NCBI GenBank assembly: GCA_014728035.1
Contig: WJMJ01000007.1
Coordinates: 1-37,383, forward strand
Direction: 5' to 3'
DNA from: Promethearchaeota archaeon
Lineage (GTDB): Archaea > Asgardarchaeota > Thorarchaeia > Thorarchaeales > Thorarchaeaceae
DNA length: 37,383 bases
Shown here: piece by piece, positions 1 through 8,417 of the stretch
Layout: every line of letters starts with the position of its first letter
Numbering within the stretch: the stretch's first letter is position 1
Translations under genes and position numbers: made by a program
The notes under the pieces: model-generated
Seen by the model: the letters and a program-made list of their open reading frames with translations, nothing else
What the model was told of the DNA's origin: nothing
Database searches by the model: none

Positions 1-2
1 GA

Positions 3-83
3 AACGGTACTGGAACTGGCTCGGTCCTGGTCAGGGATCCTGTGTCTGTAGACCAAATCTCTATTCCAGATCACTCCATATAA
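3..83 (+). CDS. C-terminal end of an upstream protein (partial)
   Basis: An open frame enters the window at base 3 and ends at a TAA at 81-83. It gives about 26 residues ending in SIPDHSI, and the first 60 bases are richer in G and C than the following intergenic stretch, as expected for coding DNA here. There is too little to name a family. The other two forward frames also remain open for a short distance, so this is only the most plausible reading. Confidence 0.3.
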   Translation, partial: NGTGTGSVLVRDPVSVDQISIPDHSI

Positions 84-360
84 ACTCCTATCAGATCTTG
101 TCCAACAATGTCCAAGTTTTCAGTAGCTGATTGCTACCCACTAGATCCGGTCACATAGAAATATAGCTCTGTCATATATCATCAGGACAGCGGCGGAAAA
201 TTAGAATATAAAAAAGTGATACGAAAGCAAAAGCATACGATATTGACAAAGCTATACATATGACTGGAAGTAATCAAAGCCAATAAATTTTCAAAATAGT
301 TAAATTATATCGATTACAGTTCTTCAAGTCTAGTAAACTAATTAGACGGAGAGGAAAGAT
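84..360. other. Intergenic region with promoter of the surface-protein gene
   Basis: No gene was seen in these 277 bases. Near the end an AT-rich element (AAATTATAT, about 302-310) is a plausible TATA box. A purine-rich GGAGAGG (348-354) lies 6 bases before the ATG at 361 and serves as ribosome binding site. A 25-codon reverse-strand frame in the middle was not considered real. Confidence 0.4.
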
Positions 361-3300
361 ATGACGCGCCATCCAATGGTAATTTTAACTATTCTGATTT
401 GTTGGAGTTTACTATTAAGTACACCAACAAATCACGTTGATTTCATTTCAGTGGACATTCAGCCAAAAGATCACATGCTTTCTGATGTGAATGGAGAAGG
501 CCCGATGTTATCAAATGGAATCTATAATTGGAATTTTGAACATGCTGATAATAATGAACGACCTGATGGTTGGGATATATCCGGATATGGATATACTCGA
601 GGGAATTTGACGGATACAGAATATACTCATACCGGATCATATGCAGTAAGTATGAAGTACGAAGCAGGGTATGCGTATGATGGATTTAGTCTAAATTTGA
701 ATTCAATACCTAACGATGTATTTGTGGATTCAGCAATGAATTTAACATTTTGGACCTATTATGATTCAATAAACTATGATGTCAATCAATATATTCGTTT
801 TCGTTTTCAAAATTCTACAGGCTATGTGTTCGACCTATACTATTTGTATTCAGCTGAAAGTTGGAGTCCAAATAATCTGACGTATGCTTCGTCCTCATAC
901 ACCTATTATGATGTATCTTATCTTATGATAGAATCACAATGGTGCGAGTTACATAGAAATCTCCATGAGGACCTTATATCTCAGCACCCAAGTCTTGATG
1001 ATTCGGTCGAATTATCTCAATTCTATTTCTATATGGAATCATATATTTCATCGAAGGGATTAAACCACGTATTCATTGATGACATATCAATTAACAACGG
1101 TACAGAACATATTCCAGAAGGAGGTTTTGAGGTCAATCCTCAATCATACTGGTATGTTAGTAATAATAATCATGATTTCGGATATATCACGTTAAGTAGT
1201 ACAAGAACAGAAGGTGACTATTCTGCAAATCTCACAGCACTATGTACGAATAATAGTACAACTTCTAATATAGAAATGTATTGGACCGAGAGTAACATTG
1301 ACGAAGTTTTTCCAGTAACCAAAGATGTATCCCCAGTGATAGAATTTGACTGGTATCTTGATATGCAGAGTTTATCAAATGACGTAAACCAATATGCTAG
1401 ATTTGAATTACGATTGTATAATTATAGTACAAGTACTCAATACTATCTCTATTATACAATGGCAACTGGTTCAGGAAATCTACAATCAATGAATAGCACA
1501 ACCACCAAGTATATGAAATTGAGTGGTTTCAATCAAACAGAAACTTGGCATCACTCAACCATTGATCTCTACAATGTGTGTGAAGAATTAGGATGGGGAA
1601 ACGTATCTCTTAGAAGGATGGAATTTCAAGTTTATTCAGGTTCTCAAGAGAACGCTCGAATATCGATGCTTGTTGATTCTTTTGACATGAACATATATCC
1701 AACTGCAAACCCAAGCTTCGATATAAGAATCAGTGATAATAATCAAATTAATTTCTGGGATCCAAGCGTCAGTAATAATCCAAGTCTCAATATAACAACT
1801 GATTCGTATTCTGGATTATATGCAGCAAATGTAACAGCAAGTTCTGGACAAAGTCATAACCTATTCAGAAATACATACATTCCAGTAACTCCAACACTGA
1901 CGACCGATATTCATTATCGGTTGGATAACCTCTATTATGGAGGGAGTAACTATGCAAGAGCATATCTCCTTATCAATTTCGACAATGGATTTTCTCTTAC
2001 ATATATGATAGCTTCAACTACTGATGTTACTGAAAGTTGGAATTCCACAACTAACCTCTACTACAAAGTAGATGGATATAACAATGCCAGTTCTACCTGG
2101 ACAAACATAGTTGAAAATATCTATGAAGATGCTCAGGAATTCGTTATAATGCCAGAATATATTGAGAATGTGTATCTTTATTCTACAGCATACGGAAGTT
2201 GTGAGGTTTCAGTACTCTGGGATGATGTTCATTTTGTTGTAGACCAGACCAATCCTACTGTGGATATTCAAAGTACTCCATCCGGAGTTAACTACCTGAC
2301 GTCTCCAACAGTTACTGCAACAGCAGATGACTCGTGGGCTGGAATTGACGAATTGCTTCTCCACTACAATGCTGGTTCTGGATGGGTAACCGTTTCAATG
2401 ATTGATGGAGGAAGTGAGTATTCTGGTCAGATACCTGCACAATCCTATTCTACTACTGTTGATTATTTTGTAGAAGCAATTGATAGAGAAGGAAATTCAG
2501 CAATCGATGATAATGGAGGGTCATATTATTCCTACACAGTAATTGATAATGTCGATCCCGAGATTGGATTTGATGACCCACTCTGGTATGGTCCTGCATC
2601 TGGAGATGTTGTAGTTAACGTATCAGCAGAAGACCCCGGAAGTGACATTGCTAGTCTTGAACTTCTAATCGATGACGTATCAGTGAAAAACTTCTCTTCA
2701 GAACCATATCAATATCTATGGGATACAAGAGCAGAAAGCAACGGAGAGCATGACGTAACACTTGTTGCTGAAGACAATGCAGGCAACTCAATATCTACTG
2801 AGATAACCGTGACAACCAATAATGATTTGTCAGGACCTGAAATTGCCTCAGTAGTTCTAACGCCTGACAATCCTGTATATGATCGAACTACTACAGTCAC
2901 AGCTGTAATAATCGAATCCAGTGGTCTTGAAAATATCTCATTGTACTACAATGTCGACACAATCGGTTGGAACCGCTTGGATATGGATTATATTGCTGAC
3001 ACTTCACAATATACTGCAACCATTCCGGAACAGGCTTGTGGTGCTGAAGTAGCTTATTACATTGAGGCTTTTGATGAATTGGGTCAGAGTACAATTACCC
3101 CTCAAGATAGTTATATCTCTGGAGACCCCTATATTCCATCAATATCCGTGAGCGGACCACTGATATCTAGCCCTGTTTCAGGAATAGTCAATTTCACCAT
3201 CATTGCAACAGACCAAGGTTGTGGTGTCAATGATATTGAGATATTTGTTGATGGTTCATCAGTCGCTTTCCATGCTGGAGAAAATTATGTATTCAACTGG

Positions 3301-3534
3301 AATACATTGGAACTTGAGAATGGCGAATACACCATCCGTTTTGTTGTGACTGATCATGCGGGGAATATGGCCTACTCGGAATTCGAGTATACTGTCAACA
3401 ACCCTCAAGGGCTCGATGGAATAACGGATGCGCTAAGTAATGTGTTGTCTGAATATGGTTTCTTCATCGGTGCTGGAACTGTTGTCTTGATATTTGTGAT
3501 AGCAAAACTGGTTGCGCGTCGTCGAAACAAATAA
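361..3534 (+). CDS. Large anchored surface protein with beta-sandwich and Ig-like repeats
   Basis: This 1057-residue protein is probably exported and held in the membrane with most of its mass outside the cell. It starts with a hydrophobic segment (residues about 5-20, signal-peptide-like) and ends with one transmembrane helix (about 1032-1050) followed by a basic ARRRNK tail. Residues about 50-625 contain three similar modules of roughly 190 residues, rich in Tyr, Ser, Asn and aromatic beta-strand patterns. They resemble carbohydrate-binding/LamG-like jelly rolls. Residues about 627-1013 hold four Ig-like domains of about 95 residues in an alternating A-B-A-B order: A copies share a YFVEA/YYIEAFD core, B copies share a DNAGN/DHAGN core. 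Many N-x-S/T sequons suggest glycosylation. It is monocistronic, with a hairpin terminator just downstream. Role in surface layer or adhesion is inferred. Confidence 0.8.
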   Translation: MTRHPMVILTILICWSLLLSTPTNHVDFISVDIQPKDHMLSDVNGEGPMLSNGIYNWNFEHADNNERPDGWDISGYGYTRGNLTDTEYTHTGSYAVSMKYEAGYAYDGFSLNLNSIPNDVFVDSAMNLTFWTYYDSINYDVNQYIRFRFQNSTGYVFDLYYLYSAESWSPNNLTYASSSYTYYDVSYLMIESQWCELHRNLHEDLISQHPSLDDSVELSQFYFYMESYISSKGLNHVFIDDISINNGTEHIPEGGFEVNPQSYWYVSNNNHDFGYITLSSTRTEGDYSANLTALCTNNSTTSNIEMYWTESNIDEVFPVTKDVSPVIEFDWYLDMQSLSNDVNQYARFELRLYNYSTSTQYYLYYTMATGSGNLQSMNSTTTKYMKLSGFNQTETWHHSTIDLYNVCEELGWGNVSLRRMEFQVYSGSQENARISMLVDSFDMNIYPTANPSFDIRISDNNQINFWDPSVSNNPSLNITTDSYSGLYAANVTASSGQSHNLFRNTYIPVTPTLTTDIHYRLDNLYYGGSNYARAYLLINFDNGFSLTYMIASTTDVTESWNSTTNLYYKVDGYNNASSTWTNIVENIYEDAQEFVIMPEYIENVYLYSTAYGSCEVSVLWDDVHFVVDQTNPTVDIQSTPSGVNYLTSPTVTATADDSWAGIDELLLHYNAGSGWVTVSMIDGGSEYSGQIPAQSYSTTVDYFVEAIDREGNSAIDDNGGSYYSYTVIDNVDPEIGFDDPLWYGPASGDVVVNVSAEDPGSDIASLELLIDDVSVKNFSSEPYQYLWDTRAESNGEHDVTLVAEDNAGNSISTEITVTTNNDLSGPEIASVVLTPDNPVYDRTTTVTAVIIESSGLENISLYYNVDTIGWNRLDMDYIADTSQYTATIPEQACGAEVAYYIEAFDELGQSTITPQDSYISGDPYIPSISVSGPLISSPVSGIVNFTIIATDQGCGVNDIEIFVDGSSVAFHAGENYVFNWNTLELENGEYTIRFVVTDHAGNMAYSEFEYTVNNPQGLDGITDALSNVLSEYGFFIGAGTVVLIFVIAKLVARRRNK

Positions 3535-3544
3535 CCAAAAATTG

Positions 3545-3583
3545 GTGCAGGTTGAATTCCAATCTGCACTTTTCTTATTTTTT
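3545..3583 (+). terminator. Hairpin plus T-rich terminator
   Basis: A 10-bp stem (GTGCAGGTTG at 3545-3554, CAATCTGCAC at 3560-3569, one G-T wobble) encloses a 5-base loop and is followed by a T-rich run to 3583. It sits 10 bases after the stop of the surface-protein gene. Confidence 0.65.
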
Positions 3584-3639
3584 GAAATTCTAGTAGAAAA
3601 AGATAAGTTCAGGTACTATGACTATGTCATGGTGTGATT

Positions 3640-4047
3640 ATGGACTCAAAAATAAGGATGAGATACAAGGAAAAAATTGCATATATTATTGAAAGCCTTG
3701 AAGAAGCAGAAGAATCCATGCCAAATCCTTCAGGTATAGTTCTAAAGGGAGTATACTTTGATTTGAGTACTGCTATCGAGTCAACAATGGATATAATAGC
3801 GATGTTATGCAAAGATTTTGGAATCATGCCTAGAGGTGATTATGAAAACATATCTGCATTGAGAGAAAAAAAATTCATTAATGAAGAATTAGCCGAGTCG
3901 CTTGCAAAATGTAACGGAATGCGAAATTTTATTGTACATCAGTATAATGGAATCAACAAAAAACTTGTACTCGATTCATTTTTCAAAGTCAAAAAGAACC
4001 TATTAAAATTCGTCAAAATCGTTGAGGCATCCTTTGATGAAAATTGA
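3640..4047 (+). CDS. hepT: HepT-like HEPN toxin (DUF86 family)
   Basis: The protein is about 135 residues, the usual size for HepT, and is mostly helical. Near the C-terminus it carries RNFIVHQY, which matches the RX4HXY ribonuclease motif of HEPN toxins. In characterised HepT proteins the HEPN dimer cleaves RNA, and the motif tyrosine is AMPylated by the partner MntA to silence it. The next gene, overlapping by 11 bases, is exactly that nucleotidyltransferase, so the pair is very probably a type VII toxin-antitoxin module. I chose the ATG at 3640, preceded by GGTG, over the GTG two codons upstream. Confidence 0.82.
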   Translation: MDSKIRMRYKEKIAYIIESLEEAEESMPNPSGIVLKGVYFDLSTAIESTMDIIAMLCKDFGIMPRGDYENISALREKKFINEELAESLAKCNGMRNFIVHQYNGINKKLVLDSFFKVKKNLLKFVKIVEASFDEN

Positions 4048-4417
4048 GGAGATAAAAAAAGATTTACAGATACTTGAAGAACATGAAGTTGTATTATTTG
4101 GTTCTTATGTTGATGGTACATACAATTCTCAATCTGATATTGATGTTGCAGTAATTACAAGGTTAAGAAATAGAAAACAAATGTTTGAGATGAAATTAGA
4201 ATACTCTGGAAAAGTCAAAAAGAAATATGATATTCAGATTTTTGAGATGCTCCCTATTGTTATTAAAGGTTCTATTTTAGAAGACCATCGAGTGCTTTTT
4301 GGTAACCCTCTGGAGATAGGTATGTATTTCTATTACGTTAGAAAAGAATGGGAGGATTTTCAACATAGAATGGAAATCCCAACGATTGCAGAGATTAGAA
4401 AGGGACTGCAAACATAG
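4037..4417 (+). CDS. mntA: MntA-like nucleotidyltransferase antitoxin
   Basis: This minimal nucleotidyltransferase has the signature GSYVDGTYNSQSDIDVAV (GS-X10-DXD type), giving two metal-binding aspartates, and a later acidic residue in YDIQIFE. In known HepT-MntA systems this enzyme transfers AMP to the toxin tyrosine and neutralises it. The ATG at 4037 overlaps the end of the HEPN gene by 11 bases, indicating coupled translation. A TTG at 4022 is in frame but would lengthen the overlap and adds no conserved sequence. Confidence 0.82.
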   Translation: MKIEEIKKDLQILEEHEVVLFGSYVDGTYNSQSDIDVAVITRLRNRKQMFEMKLEYSGKVKKKYDIQIFEMLPIVIKGSILEDHRVLFGNPLEIGMYFYYVRKEWEDFQHRMEIPTIAEIRKGLQT

Positions 4418-4474
4418 GAAATAATCAGTATATAATTTTTTAAGAAGTTCAATGTTTATCATAATGATGATATT

Positions 4475-4942
4475 ATGAACACTCTTGTTGTGTATTACTC
4501 AAGAACTGGCAATAACAAGTCTATTGCTGAAATCATTGCAAAATCAATATCAGCTGACCTCGATGAGATTATTGATAAAAAGGACCGTAGTGGTGTATTA
4601 GGTTGGCTTAGAGCTGGAAAGGATTCAAAGAGCCAGAATGAAACAGAAATTGAATATAGCAAGAATCCACAAGAATATGACACCATAGTCATTGGTTCAC
4701 CCATATGGGCAGGAAATATCATTCCACCTCTCCGTACTTATCTTGAATCAGTAGATCTTTCTGGAAAACGAGTAGCTTTCTTCATCTGCTGTAAGACAGA
4801 AGGATACAATGAAATACTACCACAACTGAAAGAGATGACACCAGAAGCAATTCATATTGCTACGTATGGAATACAAGAGAAGACATTCAAAGAAGGAACC
4901 TTTGAAGAAGAATTACAGGATTTCATTTCGAAAATCCAATAA
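4475..4942 (+). CDS. Flavodoxin-family protein
   Basis: At 155 residues this has the length and layout of a short-chain flavodoxin. The N-terminal strand and phosphate loop SRTGNNKSIAE bind the FMN phosphate, GSPIWAGNIIPPL in the middle forms the isoalloxazine-binding loop, and FFICCKTEG corresponds to the third loop. It is probably a soluble cytoplasmic electron carrier or FMN reductase; the redox partner cannot be told from the window. A TATA-like TATAATTTTTT (about 4431-4441) lies upstream, so it probably has its own promoter separate from the HepT-MntA pair. It converges on the next gene. Confidence 0.85.
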   Translation: MNTLVVYYSRTGNNKSIAEIIAKSISADLDEIIDKKDRSGVLGWLRAGKDSKSQNETEIEYSKNPQEYDTIVIGSPIWAGNIIPPLRTYLESVDLSGKRVAFFICCKTEGYNEILPQLKEMTPEAIHIATYGIQEKTFKEGTFEEELQDFISKIQ

Positions 4943-4967
4943 TTTGAATGTTCGTAATGGATCAATA

Positions 4968-5906
4968 TTAAGAGAATGATAATGAAACGATATCACCCTT
5001 TTTGTATGAATCGACCATAGCGCCATAATCTTCAGGAATGACAATAATTGGGGGTCTACCGTTAATTTCTTGATGTTTTGAAAATACATAGAACGAAAGA
5101 CCTCGTATCAGGTCTTCATCTAATCTGAATCTGATGTTTTGTTTTGTAGAGAATACATTAGCAAATTTCATACTATGTGACCCAGAGCTAATTAGAATAC
5201 TCCAGAGTCTAAATGAATTGCAAATTCCTTCTGATGATGGGAATATCATTGCTCCTTGCTTATAGTGAGGAAAGCCAATATCTATAATTCCAAAAGCATT
5301 CTCAGACTCTACACAGTGTCCAATCAATCCACTACCTGTACAAATATCGCCCTGATAACTAACTAACTTGATATTATCTTTCGAGACCTCTACAACCTCA
5401 CAAGTAATAGGCCAGCGCAATTCTCCACGTATTCTATCAAGTTGTACTGAAGGAATCTCAAGAGGATAAGATTGTGAAGACCTGATGAAATCTAAACGCT
5501 TCTGAACTTCAACATGGATATGTGGTCCTGTCCAGAAATTAAAATATCGAGAACGAATAGCAAATCCTAGATGTTCACCTTGTTCAACATATTCTCCAAT
5601 ATCAATATTAGGTTTACAATGTAGAATTCTGACAATATCTTCGTGGCCGTCTGGTTGAATTCCAATCGCGTAATCATGATCGGAAGTAGGGAATTCACGT
5701 TTTCTTCCCATGGTTAACTTTCTAATCTTAGTAACCTTTCCTGAAACTGGTGAAACAAATGATTCCTCCCATCTATTATGTGCTGAATAAATATCAATAG
5801 CACTGAATCTCCGATGCCCGATATACGGACTATTGAAGTAAGAAAAATACGAGTCTTCGGGCGCAAACAAATCAATACCGTGGGAACATCCTACAAGTCT
5901 CACCAA
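4968..5906 (-). CDS. M23/LytM-like metallopeptidase-fold protein
   Basis: The N-terminal 140 residues look like an M23 (LytM) domain. H31 and D38 are candidate zinc ligands, H96 (RILHC) a catalytic histidine, and GPHIHVEV supplies the H129-x-H131 pair. VSPVSGKV and the GEYVEQGEHLG turn are typical of the fold. The spacing H-x6-D is longer than the usual H-x3-D, so activity is uncertain. The remaining 170 residues are unrecognised. No signal peptide is visible. Two starts compete: TTG at 5906 and GTG at 5903; GAGG upstream suits the GTG slightly better. It follows a small membrane-protein gene by 7 bases, suggesting an operon. Archaea lack bacterial murein, so the substrate is unknown. Confidence 0.65.
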   Translation of the reverse strand: MVRLVGCSHGIDLFAPEDSYFSYFNSPYIGHRRFSAIDIYSAHNRWEESFVSPVSGKVTKIRKLTMGRKREFPTSDHDYAIGIQPDGHEDIVRILHCKPNIDIGEYVEQGEHLGFAIRSRYFNFWTGPHIHVEVQKRLDFIRSSQSYPLEIPSVQLDRIRGELRWPITCEVVEVSKDNIKLVSYQGDICTGSGLIGHCVESENAFGIIDIGFPHYKQGAMIFPSSEGICNSFRLWSILISSGSHSMKFANVFSTKQNIRFRLDEDLIRGLSFYVFSKHQEINGRPPIIVIPEDYGAMVDSYKKGDIVSLSFS

Positions 5907-5913
5907 AATCGCC

Positions 5914-6141
5914 TCAAAGACTCTTTTGGACGTACCACTTCATTATCCATAATCCAGAAATCAGAAACACTACCGTGAGCAATCCAGGAATCAATTCAAA
6001 CGTGAATATGAAGATCAGTAGAAAGACTATGGCAAATAATAATATTGAAATCGAGCAGCACATACCACAGCAAATACCAGGTGTTGGTTTTCTAGATGGC
6101 ATCTCAAATCCATTACCTGAACTTTGATATTTTACACTCAT
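5914..6141 (-). CDS. Small two-helix membrane protein, Cys-rich
   Basis: This 75-residue protein has a polar N-terminus of about 20 residues, then a cluster GICCGMCC followed by two hydrophobic segments (about 29-47 and 50-66) with a short loop. It is unrecognised. The cysteine cluster at the membrane edge could bind metal or be lipid-modified; that is inference only. It lies 7 bases upstream of the M23-like gene and is probably co-transcribed with it, so it may anchor or partner that protein. Confidence 0.6.
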   Translation of the reverse strand: MSVKYQSSGNGFEMPSRKPTPGICCGMCCSISILLFAIVFLLIFIFTFELIPGLLTVVFLISGLWIMKWYVQKSL

Positions 6142-6219
6142 GATTTCTCAATATTCTTGTATCTATTAAGAATAACCGTTCAATTTTAGTTGGATAATCT
6201 TAGACACAGAGCGTGGAAT

Positions 6220-6258
6220 AGCAATAAAAGAAGAGGAGTATAGCATTTCTACACTCCT
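6220..6258 (-). terminator. Terminator after the geranylgeranyl reductase gene
   Basis: Read on the minus strand, a 9-bp stem (AGGAGTGTA with TATACTCCT, one G-T wobble, 7-base loop) is followed by a T-rich run (cttcttttattgc). It lies just past the stop at 6266. Confidence 0.55.
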
Positions 6259-6265
6259 ATAGAAC

Positions 6266-7636
6266 TTAGATGTTTTTAGCTTCTTTGTAGATTGGCTCAA
6301 GTCTTGCTTTCCACTTATCAAGCCCTTTTGGAGAATCAGGATATTCTGAGTAAACTTCCTTGATTTCCTCCATCAGGTTTGCAATCTTCTGCACCCTTAA
6401 CAAGAGTGGAATCTTACCGATGCCAGAGAGTAATCTTTTGAACTTCTCACCCTTACCGATATTCATCTTACCTGTCATGCTTACGCTCAGAAGGTCGATT
6501 CCCTTCACGATTCCTTTCTCAAATGCAAAGTCAATCTCTTCATTTGTGACATTAAGTAAGAACCATCTGAATACATCAAGGGAAGCCTGTTTGATTCCAT
6601 AGCTTTCCATATAACGAGGATTATAAGCCCAAAGCCCATCTATCGAGGTGTCTCCTGTTTCAAGAGCTTCATGAGCTACTTCTCCAGCATGCACGCCTCC
6701 AAGCATAGAGGAACCAATGCCACCCCCATGAATCGGATTCACCTGACAAGCTGCGTCTCCAACAAGCATGAAATTATCATCGACCATTGTATCGATTGGT
6801 CGTCTAATTGGAGCGATACCGCCGCTGCTGTCGATCACCTTCAGGTCTGTCTTCATAAAGTCCCAATTTGGTACTACAAAATTCTCGAATATCTTCTTAG
6901 GATGGGTGTAACCTGGAATGGTCATAACTCCGAGACCGACATTCACTCTGTGTGGCCCTTGTGGAAATACCCATGTATAACCACCAAGAGTTGCCTCTTG
7001 ATTCCAATATATCTCGAGCATATCAGGGGTATCAAATTCATACTCAGGGGTTTCATATACATCTCTCCAAGCTACCATCTGGTCTTCCTTAGCTACGACC
7101 TTTTCTACTGGGGAACTTTCAGGTAGCTGTCTACGAAGCATCCCCGTTGCACCAGTAGCATCGATTACAATTTTAGATGTCAGATGTTTTTCATCACTAG
7201 TATCAGTCTGAATTGTTACTCCGGAGACTTTACCATCTTCAAATTGTAATTTCTTCACTCTAGTAGAAGCCAATACTTCAGCTCCAGCTTTTTCTGCTAA
7301 TTCCACGAACCATTGGCCCATTGCAAGACGGTTAAATGATACACCTCTAGTAGTAGGTCCAACCATGCTTATCTTATGCTCTCTATCTGGAGCATATAGA
7401 TCGAGACCTGCGACTTCATACTCAATTACATCCTTCGGTAAATCAGGAAGTCCGATCATATCTTTTAGTTCTTTGATATGATGACCACCAATTGCATCAC
7501 CACAAGTCTTGTCTCCAATTTTGTCTCGTTCTTTTCTGTCAATTAATAGGACTGAGTGTCCTTTTTGTGCTAGAGTAATAGCGGTGGTAGCTCCACCAGT
7601 TCCTGCTCCAGCTATTATTACTTCATAATCAGTCAT
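6266..7636 (-). CDS. Geranylgeranyl reductase family FAD-dependent oxidoreductase
   Basis: This 456-residue flavoprotein probably saturates isoprenoid chains of archaeal ether lipids (digeranylgeranylglycerophospholipid reductase type) or related isoprenoids. Visible motifs are the N-terminal dinucleotide site GAGTGGATTA with a terminal acidic residue in LLIDR, the family cysteine motif DKTCGDAIGG (C45), the substrate-side GGYTWVFP, and the second FAD motif GDAACQVNPIHGGGIG. No membrane segment is evident, fitting a peripheral membrane enzyme. Its start overlaps the end of the upstream TrmB-type gene by 8 bases, so the two form an operon and the regulator may control lipid saturation. Several paralogues per archaeal genome are common, so the exact substrate is not certain. 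Confidence 0.88.
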   Translation of the reverse strand: MTDYEVIIAGAGTGGATTAITLAQKGHSVLLIDRKERDKIGDKTCGDAIGGHHIKELKDMIGLPDLPKDVIEYEVAGLDLYAPDREHKISMVGPTTRGVSFNRLAMGQWFVELAEKAGAEVLASTRVKKLQFEDGKVSGVTIQTDTSDEKHLTSKIVIDATGATGMLRRQLPESSPVEKVVAKEDQMVAWRDVYETPEYEFDTPDMLEIYWNQEATLGGYTWVFPQGPHRVNVGLGVMTIPGYTHPKKIFENFVVPNWDFMKTDLKVIDSSGGIAPIRRPIDTMVDDNFMLVGDAACQVNPIHGGGIGSSMLGGVHAGEVAHEALETGDTSIDGLWAYNPRYMESYGIKQASLDVFRWFLLNVTNEEIDFAFEKGIVKGIDLLSVSMTGKMNIGKGEKFKRLLSGIGKIPLLLRVQKIANLMEEIKEVYSEYPDSPKGLDKWKARLEPIYKEAKNI

Positions 7637-8372
7637 TATCTTCTCCTCTTGCTAATTGCCATGTTTGCTCAAGAAAACCCTCTAACTGCATTGAGATTAG
7701 TGCGTTGTCTGCCCAACCACAAATGGATAAATCAGGCATGGATATAAGAGCTTCCTCTGAGTCAACTACTAAATCAATTGCTAACGTATTTTCTTTAAGA
7801 CGTTGGTCCATTCGTAAATCTTCATCATTATACTTCTTACCAAGAATCGCTTTGATACTGATTCCCCGTGTTGACGCTGATTTCAATTCATTGACAATCT
7901 CATCTCCCAAAATGGAAATGCTTGGAGTCATCAAGGTGATTCTTGCTTTAGCTCTCTCTATCATACCTCTCATTTTCGCTTCCACTTCAGCCCTATCACG
8001 GATAGTAAAAACAAGAGTAGGCATGACTGTTTGATCTTCTCGTTCTTCTTGAACGCGCTCAAGATAATCAACGAGTTGAATAATTTTCCCCTGCATTGAA
8101 TCTTTCATATGTGATAGTGGGGCAAATTGGTAAATCTTTGGTCTGCCTTCTCGAACAATTACGAAATCTCTTGAAGCAAGACCATCGAGAACCGTGTACA
8201 AATTTGCGTGATGGATGCCAGTTTCTGTAGATAGCTCCGCTACGGTTGCTGTTACAACTCTATTCAGTGCTATAATCACTGATGCTTCATGGGCACCGAA
8301 TCCTAACTCTCTTAGAATAGAGGTAGCTCCAGAAATAGCATCATTAAGATTTTTTGAATCCATCAATTGCAC
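7629..8372 (-). CDS. TrmB-family transcriptional regulator
   Basis: The first 85 residues form a winged-helix domain of TrmB type: LGFGAHEASVIIAL, ELSTETGIHHANLYTVLDGL as recognition helix, and a wing ending in KIYQFAP. A short coiled linker (about 90-110) leads to a C-terminal effector domain with PLD-like strands (ITLMTPSISIL), as in TrmB sensors. Such proteins repress or activate depending on a small ligand. The gene overlaps the reductase that follows by 8 bases. GTG at 8372 is the annotated start; an ATG three codons later (8363) is equally possible. A TATA element (about 8397-8406) places transcription start close to the first codon, suggesting a leaderless mRNA. Confidence 0.82.
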   Translation of the reverse strand: MQLMDSKNLNDAISGATSILRELGFGAHEASVIIALNRVVTATVAELSTETGIHHANLYTVLDGLASRDFVIVREGRPKIYQFAPLSHMKDSMQGKIIQLVDYLERVQEEREDQTVMPTLVFTIRDRAEVEAKMRGMIERAKARITLMTPSISILGDEIVNELKSASTRGISIKAILGKKYNDEDLRMDQRLKENTLAIDLVVDSEEALISMPDLSICGWADNALISMQLEGFLEQTWQLARGEDND

Positions 8373-8396
8373 GCATAATTTTATGTGTAATTACTA

Positions 8397-8406
8397 CTTA
8401 TAATTA
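8397..8406 (-). promoter_or_regulatory. TATA box of the TrmB-reductase operon
   Basis: The minus-strand sequence TAATTATAAG is a good archaeal TATA box centred about 28 bases before the GTG start at 8372, with no ribosome binding site between, consistent with leaderless transcription. Confidence 0.45.
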
Positions 8407-8417
8407 TTTCTAACAAG

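Noticed and set aside
6671..7126. 151-codon plus-strand frame inside the geranylgeranyl reductase gene
   Set aside because: Antisense shadow of a gene with clear FAD motifs.
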